Shown here one piece after another: positions 1-22,975 of a stretch of 64,000 nucleotides of DNA. A program made the translations under genes and the position numbers. The notes under the pieces are model-generated. The model did no database searches and was not told the origin of the DNA. It worked only from the letters and a program-made list of their open reading frames with translations. Each line of letters opens with the position of its first letter. Position 1 is the first letter of the stretch. This DNA comes from Onchidella celtica (lineage: Eukaryota; Mollusca; Gastropoda; Systellommatophora; Onchidiidae): positions 11,630,192-11,694,191 of the forward strand of contig OZ007581.1 in assembly GCA_963931925.1 (NCBI GenBank). Reading direction: 5' to 3'.

Positions 1-82
1 CGCATTTCATTTTCAAGTACCTGAGGAGAAAACAAGAGAAGTACTTGTCAGTCATCAGAACAAAGTACTAGAGATTGAGGTC

Positions 83-88
83 TTTATT
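83..88 (-). promoter_or_regulatory. AATAAA poly(A) signal of gene A
   Basis: The minus strand reads AATAAA nine bases after the TGA stop (98-100). Cleavage 15-25 bases further on would give a 3' UTR of only about 30-40 nt. Confidence 0.6.
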
Positions 89-97
89 TTCAGAGGT

Positions 98-10217
<10,120 letters not shown>

Positions 10218-11039
10218 GTTAGTTGGTCGTAGTGTGACGTTCTCAGACTTCCGAGCACACGAGATTTATCTTGCGTTATGGCACGTTTAAAGACAATACC
10301 GTATATTGGATGCGTTCAGCAGAAATTCACTGACTTGCTTCTGAATGACGAGTATAAATTCTGTTCTCTCGTCGACAAACTGTTTATTTCCTTCTTCAGC
10401 TTACTTGAGTTTTTAAACGTAGATTGAGGTGTCTGATCTTATTTCTTGATTATTACAACAAAGACCATGTACTTTTATTCATTTCTATTATTAACAATAT
10501 TATAATTAATATTAATTTTGCTTTTGGTTTTGAACGTAATCCTTCGTGATTGTATAATACACACAGCTGAAACTATTACAGAAGTTAGTAAAATATGATA
10601 ATTTAAATTATTATTATTTTTTTTTTTGGGTGCAATATGACAGTTTCTTCACGTATTGCACAGTTGCTTTGTTCTATATTTCCCCCATAAAATTCTGCCT
10701 GCAGAACCTACAACAAATGAAGACCTAACGCAGACCAGTGGGAAGTGTTTGGGAAATGAAGCTCGCGCCTTACCTTATAACACCACCGAGGATATGACGT
10801 AGACGGACGTTATCCAAGAGCCATCCCTGTCACCCACCGCAAACTGCCATGATTTGGTCGCTGTCATGTGTGGGAAGACAGACAAGTTGACGAAAATGAT
10901 GTTTCGAAATAGTGAAAGTTCAGTCGACATTCGTTCAGACTGACAGATGCGACCGTAAACCTGACGCCAGTGGGCTTCATGCACCTGACCATAGAGTGGT
11001 CGTATGGTAAGGTGATGGGCAGGCCCATTGGAAGAGCTC
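10218..11039. other. Upstream region of gene A and AT-rich spacer
   Basis: The first 100 bp should hold the gene A promoter on the minus strand. A 69-codon minus-strand ORF at 10775-10984 is followed by a good GTAAGG donor, but its frame has a stop just before the donor. I see no supported gene. Confidence 0.4.
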
Positions 11040-11225
11040 AGTATCAGTACACATTACGGCCAGAATTAGCAGTATCAGTACACATTACTGCCAGAATTAG
11101 CAGTATCAGTACACATTACTGCCAGAATTAGCAGTATCAGTACACATTACTGCCAGAATTAGCAGTATCAGTACACATTACTGCCAGAAGTAGCAGTATC
11201 AGTACACATTACTGCCAGAATTAGT
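11040..11225. repeat. 31-bp minisatellite, 6 copies
   Basis: The unit AGTATCAGTACACATTACTG plus CCAGAATTAGC restarts at 11040, 11071, 11102, 11133, 11164 and 11195 with only one or two substitutions. The array is young. Confidence 0.97.
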
Positions 11226-12000
11226 TAAAGATTATGAAGATAACGCTCAATGCTGATCTAGATCTATGAATTAAGAACAGCAGGACTAACTATTTTTGAA
11301 CATTTATGATTATTAATATTATTATTTCTAATTTGTGCAAGATTATGTAGATTAAATTCAATGCTCATTTTATGTAATTGTGTAGCAGGACTTAATTTTA
11401 TTTTGAATTCGTTCAAGATTATAAAGTTTAAATTCAGTGCTTATCTGTGTATTACTGCAGCAGGACTAATCTTTTTTTTTTTTTTTTTTAACATTTCGAT
11501 TTGTTCAAGATTATGAAGTCCTGTTCAATGACATTTTATGTGATACTGCATCAGGACCAATTTTTGTTTTTGAATTCGTTCAAACCTATGAAGATTAAAT
11601 TTAGTTGTTTATTATGTAATACTGCAGCAAGACCAATATTTCTGAAACATTTGTTCAGGATTTTGAAGATTAAATTCAGTGTTCATTTATGTAAGATTGC
11701 AACAGGATCAATGTTCCATAATTTGTTCAAGATTATAAAGATTAAATTCAATGCTCATTTAAATAAAACTAGCAGGACAATTTTTTTTTTTTTTTTTAAT
11801 TTGTACAAAATTATGAAGATTTAATTAAATTCAGGGGTCATCTAGTAGCAGTAGAACTGATAACAATTTGTTATTTTATTTGTGAATTTCATTTGTTTAT
11901 GATTAAGGCTGTAAGGCTCAATGATCATCTTTATGTTACCGTTGCAGGGCTAACGAGTAATTGGTGCTTTTGAATCGGCTCAGGATTATAAAGATAATTC
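11225..12000. repeat. Degenerate ~78-bp tandem repeat, about nine copies
   Basis: A unit containing TTTGTTCAAGATTATGAAG, ATTAAATTCAATGCTCAT and TGCAGCAGGAC, followed by a T-run, recurs near 11333, 11407, 11498, 11575, 11650, 11720, 11798 and 11890. Divergence is high and T-run lengths vary, so it is old. Confidence 0.8.
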
Positions 12001-12182
12001 ACACTTAAAGGCCATGGGAGATTCGACAGAATGGGAAGGGACTGCCCTATTTCAGTGTTCTAGGTAGGAGTGGAGGCACGAGAATTCGAATATGATAATT
12101 ATGGTGTTACAAGACTGGCCAACGCTTGAGTGATTTAAAAGTCAAGTTGTGTTAGTTTTTTGTTGTTGTTTTTGTTGTTTTT

Positions 12183-12309
12183 TGGTGCACGCCTAGGCTT
12201 AGTCTTCTAGGTGGGTGTTTTTTTAATAATAATAATAATAATAATAATGAAAAAAAACAACAACAACCCAACAATACTCATTTAGAAGAGCAAGCCCAGG
12301 TGTGCACCA
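12183..12309. mobile_element. Small foldback element
   Basis: GGTGCACGCCTAGGCTTAG at the left pairs with the inverse of a GAGCAAGCCCAGGTGTGCACC block at the right. The loop is (AAT)n. There is no coding content. Confidence 0.5.
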
Positions 12310-12604
12310 GATATTTCGACCGGCCCATCAGTTGAATGATGACGACGTTGATTTTCAATAAGACCCCGGTACCGGGCACTTGCCAACTAAGGTTGTTTTT
12401 TTTTTTTCGTTGAAACTCTCGGTACTGACATCACCACCCAAGCAGTGAACTGGGCTAGGCTTACTTGCCAGGGGTCATTGCCCCTACGACCCTCCCTACG
12501 CTCTCATAACGACGCTCCTGAAATCGCGTCCGATTGACTCTCCGATCACCAGAAAAACTACCCAAAGTTGCATATCAAAAGTGAGATCAATCCACTTATT
12601 TCAT

Positions 12605-13004
12605 ACTAGATGACCTACCGGGCATTGCCCGGAATAAACAATTATGTGCCCCCCCCCCCCCAACCTCTCTCTCTCTCTTATAATAAAAGTAATAAACTAC
12701 AGTCTTGCTTCAGAACTCATGCGCACCACAACATTACGCACCAAACTGAACGCTTGATACGGTTACTTTTTATGACATGCACGGTACTATATATTACGAA
12801 ACAAACATGCAAATATACAGATGTTACATAGCAATAAACATTGTTATTTGTTTTTAAATACATGCTTGAAGTAAACAACTTTTAATTATAGCCATCATCT
12901 TCCTTATCTCAATTGCCACCTTCCTGCCAAATTTAAGGCCTGAAGAGTGTATAGTTTGGTCAGTTAGTCATGCCAAAGGTTGCACGTTACTGAAATATAT
13001 ATAA
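12605..13004. repeat. Interspersed repeat family B, copy 1
   Basis: It starts CTAGATGACCTACCGGGCA with a CCGGGCATTGCCCGG hairpin, then AATAAACAAT, a C/CT run, a conserved middle (ACTCATGCGCACCA) and a tail reading GTTTGGTCAGTTAGTC. Copies lie at 13005-13640 and 40310-40708. Confidence 0.85.
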
Positions 13005-13640
13005 CTAGATGACGTACCGGGCATTGCCCGGAATAAACAATCATGTGCTCTCTCTCTCTCTCTCTTTCCACCCCCCCCCCCATCTCTCTCTCTCTCTCGC
13101 TATCTCTCCCTTACAATAAAAGTATGCAGTCCTGCTTCAGAACTCATGCGCGCCAGAACACTGCGCACCAAGCTTGATATGGTTACTTTTTATGACATGC
13201 ATGGTACTATAACAGAATGGAGCCATGATGGAGGATGAAAATGACAGCACGATGAAACAATGCATTTTCTATAAATTCAAGAACCAAACTAATCAAAATA
13301 ACAAAAACTTCCGTGCACCCGCTACGGTATTTGAAATGAACATGTAAAATTGGGTTAGTATAGGCGGTCTAATAAAAAAGCCTAGTGCGTTCAAAGGTGG
13401 AGATTTTGTGAAATATATGATTATGTAAAACGAAACAAACATGCAGAAATACAGATGTTACATAGCAATAAACATTGTTATATTTTAAAAATACATGCTT
13501 GAAGTAAACCACTTTTAATTATAGCCATCATCTTCCTTATCTCAATTGCCACCTTCCTGCTAAATTTAAGGCCTGGAGAGTGTATAGTTTGGTCAGTTAG
13601 TCGTGCCAAAAGGTGCAAGTTACTGCAATATATAATAGAT
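13005..13640. repeat. Interspersed repeat family B, copy 2, with a ~220-bp extra segment
   Basis: It follows copy 1 head to tail. Between the GGTACTATA and ACGAAACAAAC blocks it carries about 220 bp (roughly 13210-13429) absent from copies 1 and 3, either an insertion or sequence lost from the others. Confidence 0.85.
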
Positions 13641-14440
13641 AGATATCATCAAATTTACAAATCTAAGACAATGGTCTGTCTGCGCAGGTCCCATGACATA
13701 ATTTTTCGCAGGGAGAAATATACATTTCTTGTTTGCAGCCTAAATGTCAACAACAAAATAAATAAATAATTAAAAAAACAACACATAAATGGGTCATTGA
13801 GAAAATGAGCAATTGCTTCTTTTAATCACAGTCGAAAAAACACCAGATTTGAATTATGCTCAAGGACAATACCTAATTGTGCGTCCGCAATGGACATGAT
13901 AAATGCATAATCATGTATCTCCAGGAATGTATTTTCTTTTATCTATCCAGATTCAGTGGCCATACAAGTGTAATGTCTAAAAATAGACGTAATCTATCAT
14001 GAAGACATTAAGGGACCCTGCAGAGAAGGCCGTTAACCTAATGGAAACTCTAATTAGAGTTAGACGGAAGATCTCAGGGTCTCTTTGATTTGAACTCAAG
14101 TGCATTCAGACTTGACAGTGAGGCTGGAGAAGTTGTATCGCGGTAGTGGAAGACGTCAAGCAGACATCATGATCTGTCTTGTTGTCTGCTGACTGCGTCA
14201 TGTACGGACACGACACTTATGACACATTTTGTAAGGTCGTATGACAGAGTAGACTGCTGCGTGATGGAGCTGTGTAACATTGTGCAAGGTAGTCTCCAGT
14301 AGGAGCAAGAGGGCCAGGCACTGTAGAAGATTTGTAATTGTTTCAATTACGTTTTAAGGGCGAAAGCAAAGGCCCTGCCTTGGTACGGGCATCAGGAGAG
14401 GTGGTGAAGATATTAACCACAGCTATAGCTTGGGGGTGGG
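13641..14440. other. Unique-looking non-coding spacer
   Basis: No ORF with coding character, repeat unit or RNA-gene signature was seen here. Confidence 0.4.
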
Positions 14441-15022
14441 GGGGGGGGTGGGGTGGGGTGGGGAGGGGTAGGATGGGGGTGGAGGGAAGGGGGTGGACGG
14501 GATGGGAGAGATGGGTACTCCCAACTTCGACCCTCTATTTGGAGGCCCACCATCATAAATCTATTTTTTTCCATTTTGTTTTCGTTTGTGTATCAGACAC
14601 ACCAAAACATTGATCTCTGCCTAGCATTGCAAAAGAAGTCCTATTATCCACACCCCTGAGTTAATACAATGCTGGGAGTCTTGGGCTTTTAGCGAACATT
14701 ATCAGATTTGTCTGATCTTTTCAATGCAGTAATAAACAGCCTAACTGCAGTCATAGACTAAGGGAGGGGGGGGGGGAGGGGTGGAAGGAAGGGGCTGGAC
14801 GGGATGGGAGGGATGGGAGGCTCCCAACTTCGGCCCTGAATTCGGAGGCCCACCATCATAAATCTATTTTTTTTTCTTTTTGTTTTCGTTTCTGTATCAG
14901 ATACCGAAAGCACTGGACTCTGCCTAACATTGCAAAAGTTAGTTCTGCTGGCTGGGAGTCTTGGACTTTTAGTGAACATTATCAGATTTGTCTGATCCTT
15001 TCAATGAAGTAATAAACCGCCG
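14441..15022. repeat. Tandem duplication, two ~260-300-bp units
   Basis: The units at about 14441-14745 and 14763-15022 share GGACGGGATGGGAG, CCCACCATCATAAATCTATT, TTGTTTTCGTTT and ACATTATCAGATTTGTCTGA. Both begin with G-rich runs. Confidence 0.85.
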
Positions 15023-15237
15023 AAATTTCATCCAATAACACTTTATCTCGTGCGCTAAAGAGAGAAAAAAATACCTTAATCAAAACAAGGACTACAGGAA
15101 AAAACAAAGCAAAACAAAACAAAAAACAACTCATTTCTCAAAATCATGGCAGTGAGACCAAAGACGCGTAAGCTTTCAATGGACATAACATAAAGCACTC
15201 CGTTTTGTGTGTATTAATTTGGTATTTTGCATACTTC

Positions 15238-15650
15238 TTTGATCCCATTGGGAAAATTTGCCTCAGTGTCATTGCAGCCCAATTACAACTGGAGCAAACA
15301 CGTCGTCTCAACAGTGCAGGGCCGGTAGGCGTTTTTGTTTGGTGTTTGGTGGGGGGGGGGTGGTAAGGATTAATTTCTTTTTAATTTTGCCTGGGCAGTC
15401 GGCCTTGCTAGGCCGGCTCTTCTTCGACTTTCAACTGCCAATGTATCTTTAACGTCCTTACGTGCACACTGGCCATCCGAGTTTTCGTCCTTATCCGAGA
15501 AGACTAGATGCTCCATCTTACCTACTATAGGATCAGGGACAGGATAATGTGAGAAAAATCCCAAAGTTCCAACATGCCTGCACCGACCCGGAATCGAACC
15601 CGATACCTTCGGCATGAGAGGCGAACACCTTACTTCTAGACCAACGTGTC
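15238..15650 (-). mobile_element. tRNA-derived SINE, copy 3
   Basis: It has the same block order as copy 1, head on the right (near 15650) and the TTTGATCCCATTGGGAAA 3' module on the left. A G-run replaces the middle linker. Confidence 0.8.
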
Positions 15651-16199
15651 ACTCTAAAGATTGGCCTAGTGTGACGGAGGCCTAGAAGTTGCTCAAGATG
15701 TTTTACGCTTGACAATATTTGATCTGAATTTTGAGAACGATCAACATGCATAAACATCAAGACCTTTGTGGGAGAAAACAGGAGGAAAAGGAAAGAGTTT
15801 GGTGCAGCTGTGCCCAATCAGTTACAGAACATTAAATTAGCAAGAAAACAAATCATCTGTCACTTAAGCCAAGAAGTAAGATTCGTTGATTGAAATTTCA
15901 TGAAGTGACATGAACTAGCGCTGTATTACTATCACTGCACACTAAGACGTCCAAGGAAGCGGACGCGGGAGAAAGCCCCATAGGGCGAACATAAGGAGAG
16001 CAGTCGGAAGACTTGGGAGTAGTGTTTTTTCCAGTGATGACTGGTGTCGGGGACGGGCCGAAGCGCTGCCTACGGTGAGCACAGGGGATAGGCCAGCATA
16101 GGGCCGAAGGCCACACATAGGCCAGGAGGACGCTGTCGTGTAGGACAGTCGCAGCACATGAGTCGTGGCAGTCAGGCCACCGACAGGGACGTATATATG

Positions 16200-16315
16200 A
16201 TCGTGAATGTGTTGTTGAAATGCTAATGTGCTATTGCCATGTTGATGTGCTATTGAAATGCTAATGTGCTATTGCCATGTTGATGTGCTATTGAAATGCT
16301 AATGTGTTATGGCAA
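16200..16315. repeat. ~40-bp short tandem repeat
   Basis: Alternating blocks TTGAAATGCTAATGTGCTAT and TGCCATGTTGATGTGCTA occur about three times. Confidence 0.85.
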
Positions 16316-17479
16316 TAGGAAGGGGCTATTGAGAGACTGCGGTGCCATTGAAATATTAATGTGCTATTAAGACATGGAGAGGAGAAGCTGAGACCGAAGT
16401 GTCTTTAGAAAGTAACTACCGGGTTGTGGACCCGAGGAAGTGTGCGTAAGGGAGAAGGCCGTTGTACGGCAGTTGAATTGAATAATATAATGTCTGTATT
16501 TGCGCTATTATCTTTATGTTTATGTATAATAAATGTCTGAGTCTGATAGGTTGTTCTGTTAAGTGTTAAACTTGTTCGTTCGTGATTGTTGTCTTGTTAT
16601 AACCATCGCATCTCCCAGTCTGGGATTTGTGACAAACGCACCTTCTTGATTCTTGCCTAGCGTATAAGGATTATTTATGACGTCATGTTATTGCTTCATG
16701 TGAGTGTGGGGTTATTGCATTTTTGGGGCAAATAGTTTGTGCACGTTCTTTTCGCGACAAGTTCAAGAGCTTAAAGAAATTTAAAAAAAAAAAAGGAAAA
16801 AAAAAAAACTAACATTGACAAGACAGTTTGAAGTAAGATTTCTTTCGAAGAAATAATTGTGTGCTATTATTATTGTTACTGTTACTTGAACTTAAAATAG
16901 TAAGGCTAAAAACAGTATTTTACAATTTCAGTTGTTGGCTACTTTTGCATCCTGTTCTCGAGCACTCGTCGCCATGAGCTCTTCTCTTGCGTGACTTCGG
17001 AAGAGGACACTTTTCTTGTATGACGTCATGAGCATAGCAAAAGAGGAGGAAACTTGATCGTTTCCACAAAAATATCTTTCATTCTTGTGCATTAATAGTA
17101 CGCCTGGATATACGAGTAATATTGCACGCCTTCCCCTCCATAAATCCGGTTATAGGCCTACCTGTTGTTGTGCGGAAAATATGAGGGGTTGCAGCAAAGA
17201 TTGAAGTAATGTCAAAATGTGGCAAAGAGAAAAAGGTGTGTGTCACGAGCCGCATGAGCTCCTTTTTTTCTGTTAGTTATGGGTTGGTTTATTTTGGGAA
17301 AATATGAAACGCGTTTAGCTATTAATCGAGCCACGGATTTCGTGATGAGGGATGTGTGAGTGAAGTTTGTAAACATTAAGTTAACCCTTTGATTTTGGTG
17401 TGCGTGTGAGATTTTCTTGTTTACATAGTAGGATTGTAGAAGTTCGAGTGTAGGTTTTTGAGTGGTGTACATATCCTTT

Positions 17480-18410
17480 TGAGAAAGCAGTTAGGGTTAA
17501 CTGAAAGACAAACTTGTGTTTGTCGTGGCTAGGTCCTTGATCGTTCAATCGGGAGGGAGACCCTTAGTAACCATCGGGGGGTATAAAAGCTAACACACGT
17601 ACTAAGATCAGTGGATTCATATTTCGAGCATTTGGCGAAAGGACGAGTCACGGGGGCCTCCTACCTGAGTGGAGATGACAGACAGAAAGATTCGCACTGT
17701 GAGAGACCTGTGCAGTGACGAAGCCTCTGTGCACCAGGCTTAAGTGTGCACACCGCTTACATTGGACTCTCTCGCTCGCAAAACCATAGCGAGCGAGGAA
17801 ATGGTGAGATCCCTCGTATGTGTTCGTGCCAGGAACTGTGACAGTTTTTTCCGTCACCCCATTGTGACGAAGAGAAGGACATTGACTATATTTTTACTAG
17901 ATGTGTAATGAGCTGTTAGATTGTGTTGAGATTGAACTATGTTCATTTCCCAGATGTATACTTCTTAGTGTGGAGCAGCATAGATATTTTGCAAAGCGTA
18001 GTACTGTGAAAATTATTAGTGAGTGCTGCTACGCTTTATGAGTCAGTCAATTATCTGATTAGGTGCTGTTACTGATTGTATGAAAGCGAGACCGACCAAA
18101 TTGAATTTGTTTACACCTGTGTCCTTTAGGAACCGTAGTCCTGGATAGGCGCACTTAAAGAGTGCATAGTACAATACTTTCTTTCCATACCCTATTTTAG
18201 ATAGACTTCCTGGACTCTCTGTAGTCGATGACTTTTATGTAATATCTATGATTGTGATTACCGTAAATTATGCAGTCGAATGTTGTATTATGATTATATG
18301 GCCCGTCAGGCCTGAACATCAGTAATCCTGAGTTGTTTAGTTTTTTGCGGTATGAATGTTTCGGGGGTGAGTCAACTATATCCACCAAAACCCACTTCTG
18401 ACAGTATGTG
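17480..18410 (+). mobile_element. Solo-LTR-like segment 1
   Basis: A canonical TATAAAAG at 17582-17589 is followed downstream by TGGCCCGTCAGGCCTGA (18299-18315) and GAGTTGTTTA (18330-18339). The same three landmarks occur in the same order at 54042-54616, so the two segments are diverged members of one family. The ends are uncertain and no gag-pol lies beside it. Confidence 0.4.
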
Positions 18411-18574
18411 TTGCGAAGGTTTGATTTGTCTTTCCTGTACGTTTTATTATTGTACCGTTTCTGAATTCTTACTAATGGGAGGGTTTACAACATACATCAT
18501 TTTCTTTTTGACGTAGTCTGATTTTACTGTGTCCGAGTTTCATTGCACTCCCATAGCCAGCAGTTTCAAAATGA

Positions 18575-18802
<228 letters not shown>

Positions 18803-18974
18803 GATTTAGGTGAAGAGGGGCCCTAGGCTGTCCTGGCTGTAAGGCAATTCCCAATCCTCTACCTTCACTCCCAGAGGAAGACGAAAATGTATTAAATAAT
18901 TTGAATAATCCCAATGATGACGATATGTGTTTAAAATTCCGTACTTCGCGAAAGGACATCAAATATAATTGCTC

Positions 18975-19405
18975 ATTACGGTAGTGAATCAATGAAATCG
19001 ATGTTAAAATACTGATATTGCTATCATTTTTCCTACAACTGAACTCTGTAAATATTTTGCTGAATAAGCAGGGTATTTAGAAAACTAAAAATGTAAGTTT
19101 ACTGTAATAATGAAAATACACACACACACACACAAACACACATACAAAAGATGAGATTAAATATTTTATTGTTTGAAAAGCGTCAACCAGATAACACCAG
19201 TGGGCATTCTAAAGAGGAGAGCTAGGAAAATTACAAAAGATTTGTTCAGAAACTACAGTGCATTGTAACATCATAATTATCATTGTTCAGTACCGTAGTG
19301 ACTCAATAAATCTTAAAATCCTGGTTTTGTACTAACTTTCCCTATAACCAAACTGTAAATATTTTGTGCAGGATTTTTAGAATGTAAGTTTACTGTGTTA
19401 TATAT
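18975..19405. repeat. Diverged tandem duplication (~300 bp apart)
   Basis: GGTAGTGAATCAATGAAATC with later ACTGAACTCTGTAAATATTTTG and AATGTAAGTTTACTGT (18980-19100) recur in the same order at 19293-19402. A (CA)n run lies between them. Confidence 0.6.
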
Positions 19406-19849
19406 ACCCCCCCCCCCCACCCCTCCCAAAAAAAACAAAAACAACAGCAACACAAAACATGAACCTGCATGCAGCCACCCATTGACCTGCACGCGTATAT
19501 TGCTCTTATACCAATGATACAACCCTGTTCTCCCACTCCGCCTTCATTCTTTCCACACTTTCTCCCAGCCCCCTACATCACGAAGAATCTGTCACAAAAG
19601 CCTCAAGAGCTGAACATGTCTACAATATTGTCAACCAATTAAGTTATCGACTACATTCAATGTGGCCCTTACTTAGAGAAGTATCACATCCCCTTTTCAC
19701 CCACCCATATTCTATGAAGCCACCCACCCCCACTCAGTGTAATACGCCTGAATTTACCCCCCACCCCCTCCCCCCCCCCTTTGTATGAGCGTCCGAACCG
19801 TGCACATTCTTGACAAGCCTTAATATTCTAAAACTTGAAGTTGCATCCA

Positions 19850-20140
19850 TAGACTATTTTCTAGGTAGGCTGTTTCTTTAGACACATATCCCATATTCTG
19901 TTTTTACTGTTTCTTTAGAATATCTATACAGAGCCTGTATTTTAGTTTAACTGTTTCTTCGCATACGTAGTCTTTATTATATATATATATTTTTTTGCAG
20001 TTTCTTTAGATGTAAAGCGTGTGTTCTATTTTTGTTTTCTTTTTTTTTTTTTACTGTTTCTTTAGATACATACCATAAATATATTCTATTATTACTGTTT
20101 CTTTAGATGCACAGCCTATATTCTATTTTTATGCAATCCT
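19850..20140. repeat. Degenerate ~55-65-bp tandem repeat
   Basis: The motif ACTGTTTCTTTAGA followed by an AT-rich CCTATATTCTATTTTT block recurs five to six times with varied spacing. Confidence 0.7.
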
Positions 20141-20884
20141 GCAGCTCATTTTGTGGACATACATATACACGCACAGAAAAAAAACAACACAAAATACAAA
20201 AACTTTTTAATTAATTACCATAAAACTGAAAACCACAGTACGCCCCTGAGATATATCTCTCCCTCTATCCCCTCCTTCCCCCCCCCCCCCCCCCCCCCCC
20301 ATGTAAGCCAACATTTTCCCCTCGGTGGGGACAAGTCTCCCCCTCCGCCCGCCCCCTCCCCCCATCTTCTGAGAAAGACTACGGTCTACATGCATACAGC
20401 TTGATTTAAAAGCTTTTATACTTACTTACAAAACTCTTTTCAGATCGATATAAGCCAACTTTTGAAAATTTTACAAATGATAAAATTGATACCGGGCTAT
20501 TTAATTCTATTTGAGACATTTAGGATCTATGAATATGAAACACAAATAAAGCACCCAACTAGTCCATGACAGGCGCTGTGTGATCGTATCATGCCGACGT
20601 GTCGTAAAACCGAAGCTCAAACTCATCCTCTCCCCGATTCTACCGCCTGTATAAGGATAATATACACTTTTATCCATTGGATACATCGCCTTCCATCTCA
20701 AGCACTGGCGTATCAACAATTATTTTCTGTGTTTTTTTTTTCGGGAGAGTATTTCAATATTGTGACCACCTTTGCTATTCTTGAATATGACTGTGGCAAA
20801 AACGTTTCTACCTATAACTATTAAAGATTTCGATACGTCACTTTGTGAGAATGTAGGTCTCATTCTGAATGTGCATGTCGTCCC

Positions 20885-21130
20885 CTTTGAATGAAAAGGT
20901 TCTATCACCACTTTTTGGCTGAACTGAGTTATCACACACTGCACATTCCTTCTACAGGCCTTCTCCATTGTATGTCAAAATACCAAGAGGATACGGTGTG
21001 TAATTCGTAAGATTTTCTGAAAAGAAAAAAAAAGTCGTACCACTGTAAGCTATAAACTTCAATGGTCTATTTCTCAAACGCTGACAAAAGGGAGTTATAA
21101 TCTTGTCAATCTAAGGGAACGAAATGCCAA
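20885..21130. repeat. Interspersed repeat family A, copy 2
   Basis: Counterpart of 4735-4975, with the same blocks in the same order and orientation. Confidence 0.65.
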
Positions 21131-22044
21131 GGGCAGAAATTCTTCGAAAAGAAAGCCCTCAACACTGATCTCGCTCATGAGCAATGATAAGTTGTCTTAA
21201 CTACAAAACCACAAAAATTCTTCGATACACGGTTAATACATTATCTTGATGTCACTGCCGGTCAGCCTGAATGACCGAGGACATGACTCATCATGTAGGG
21301 AACAAACGGAGAATAATTAAGACAGACAGTACCAAGATGAATGACTGAGCTGGACGCAAGGGACACAAATAGAAAACTGATGCAGATGTTCTTCCTCTAT
21401 GTCTTCAGTGTAGTACTACAGATGTGACCTCTCTACCTTGATCACAGTGAAATGTTACAATAATGATAACGTCCAGGGACCATCGGTAAGTACGTAAATA
21501 GCCTTGGCCGGAGGAAGGGAAGGTGGTTGATTGGCCCCTGCGTATGAAAACTGTACGTGAGGGACGGGAAGGAGGGGGAGGATCTTTGGAATGTAAGAAA
21601 TTGGCGAAATATTATAAAAACCACAGAAAAACTGTGGGGTCGCGGCAAGGCTATAGGCAAAGTCAAAATTTGGCAACAAGAAAAAATTGTATGTAGCAAA
21701 GCCTCGCGTAAGAAATAATACCCAAATGATACAATGAAACACAAACTGAAAGAGAAGACAGAAAAGGGCCGACATTTCGGCAGCAGCCTCTTTCAAGGAA
21801 AAAAACCGAGAAAGGACAACAGAACAACAAATTAGAAAATTGAACAGATAAAACAATCGAACACTAAAAGATTTGAATAGGAAATTTATAAAATAAATAG
21901 ATGGGGAATGTAAGTAGGCTTTACAATTAAACAGTTGTTACATGACTGTTGTAATTCACTGGGTAAGCTACAGATGAGCAGTTAACATAGCTCAGAACAT
22001 CTACATGTATTTTCTCTCTTCGGCGTTGTTATAAATATGCAGTC

Positions 22045-22490
22045 GCCCGACAAAATGAGGCACATTTCGACACTACCTGATTCGAGAAAATCGTTAAAAG
22101 ACACCATAGATTCAGTTTGATCGATTTTGCGTCTTCAGTATTTTTGAAAAGTTTAACCTCTTTGCTATTCCTTTTCCAAATGATAATCCTGCTTGAGAAG
22201 GGTAATTGCCTCAAAACTGACTTTGAATCGAGTCGTCATCAATAATTTTGACTAAAAGCTGAAACTTTAAAAGCAATTTTCTCAAAACTGTGGTAGTGTC
22301 ACTTCTTGTTTATGAGAGGCCATAATTATCCTCTCTGGTAATTAAATTACAGTAAAATTGTTTTTACCAAATGACAGGACTTTGAAAAAATTGTTTTTAC
22401 CAAATGACGGGACTTACTTTGAATAACCAATTTAGTGATACCAATTTCTCCGTACCACCAAAATGAACCAAGTGTCTCATTTTGTCGGGC
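22045..22490. mobile_element. MITE with 19-bp inverted ends
   Basis: GCCCGACAAAATGAGGCAC at 22045-22063 is matched 18/19 by the inverse of 22472-22490. The 446-bp body has no ORF of note and an internal ~35-bp direct duplication near 22355-22420. A target duplication is not evident. Confidence 0.7.
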
Positions 22491-22649
22491 AGCCACACAA
22501 ATTAATTCCACCACGGTCCCCTAGCAAATGGCTTTGAATGATTAGTATAGAATTAAAAATTTGGTTTTCTTTCTTGCTTTGTTTTTCGTCTGCAAATTAT
22601 GTTGTTCGATTATAAAGATTATGTTTCAAATAAAACAGTGAAAAGATCA

Positions 22650-22975
22650 GGTCTGGATTAACCATTGATCTTTAAATAAGCACGTGCTCAGGGTATGAAA
22701 GAAAAGGGGGTGGGGGTGGGGGGGGGGGCAGCACAGAAATTTGTATCGACGGATTTACTATGGACCATAGAGTGCAAAACTGCAAATTGTGCAGCTGAAC
22801 CAGGCTCCACAAAAAAAAAGGGTTAACACAATAAACGAAAGTACAAAAAAATGAAAGTGCTTGCTAGAGCATAGGACTCGCTTAAAAAAAAATATTTTGA
22901 ATTACATATACAATATATGGGCGCGTCAAAATCTTTTAAGCGCTAAGGGCCTCTGGAGTTCTTAATCCTGGCCAG
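22650..22975. mobile_element. Possible hAT-like MITE
   Basis: CAGGTCTGGATTAA at the left pairs with the inverse of TTAATCCTGGCCAG at the right. The interior has a G-run. Short imperfect ends keep this tentative. Confidence 0.4.

Noticed and set aside
10775-10984. 69-aa minus-strand ORF followed by a strong GTAAGG donor
   Set aside because: The frame has TAA directly before the donor and the other frames are closed, so it cannot be a coding exon. It could be a UTR exon, but nothing supports that.
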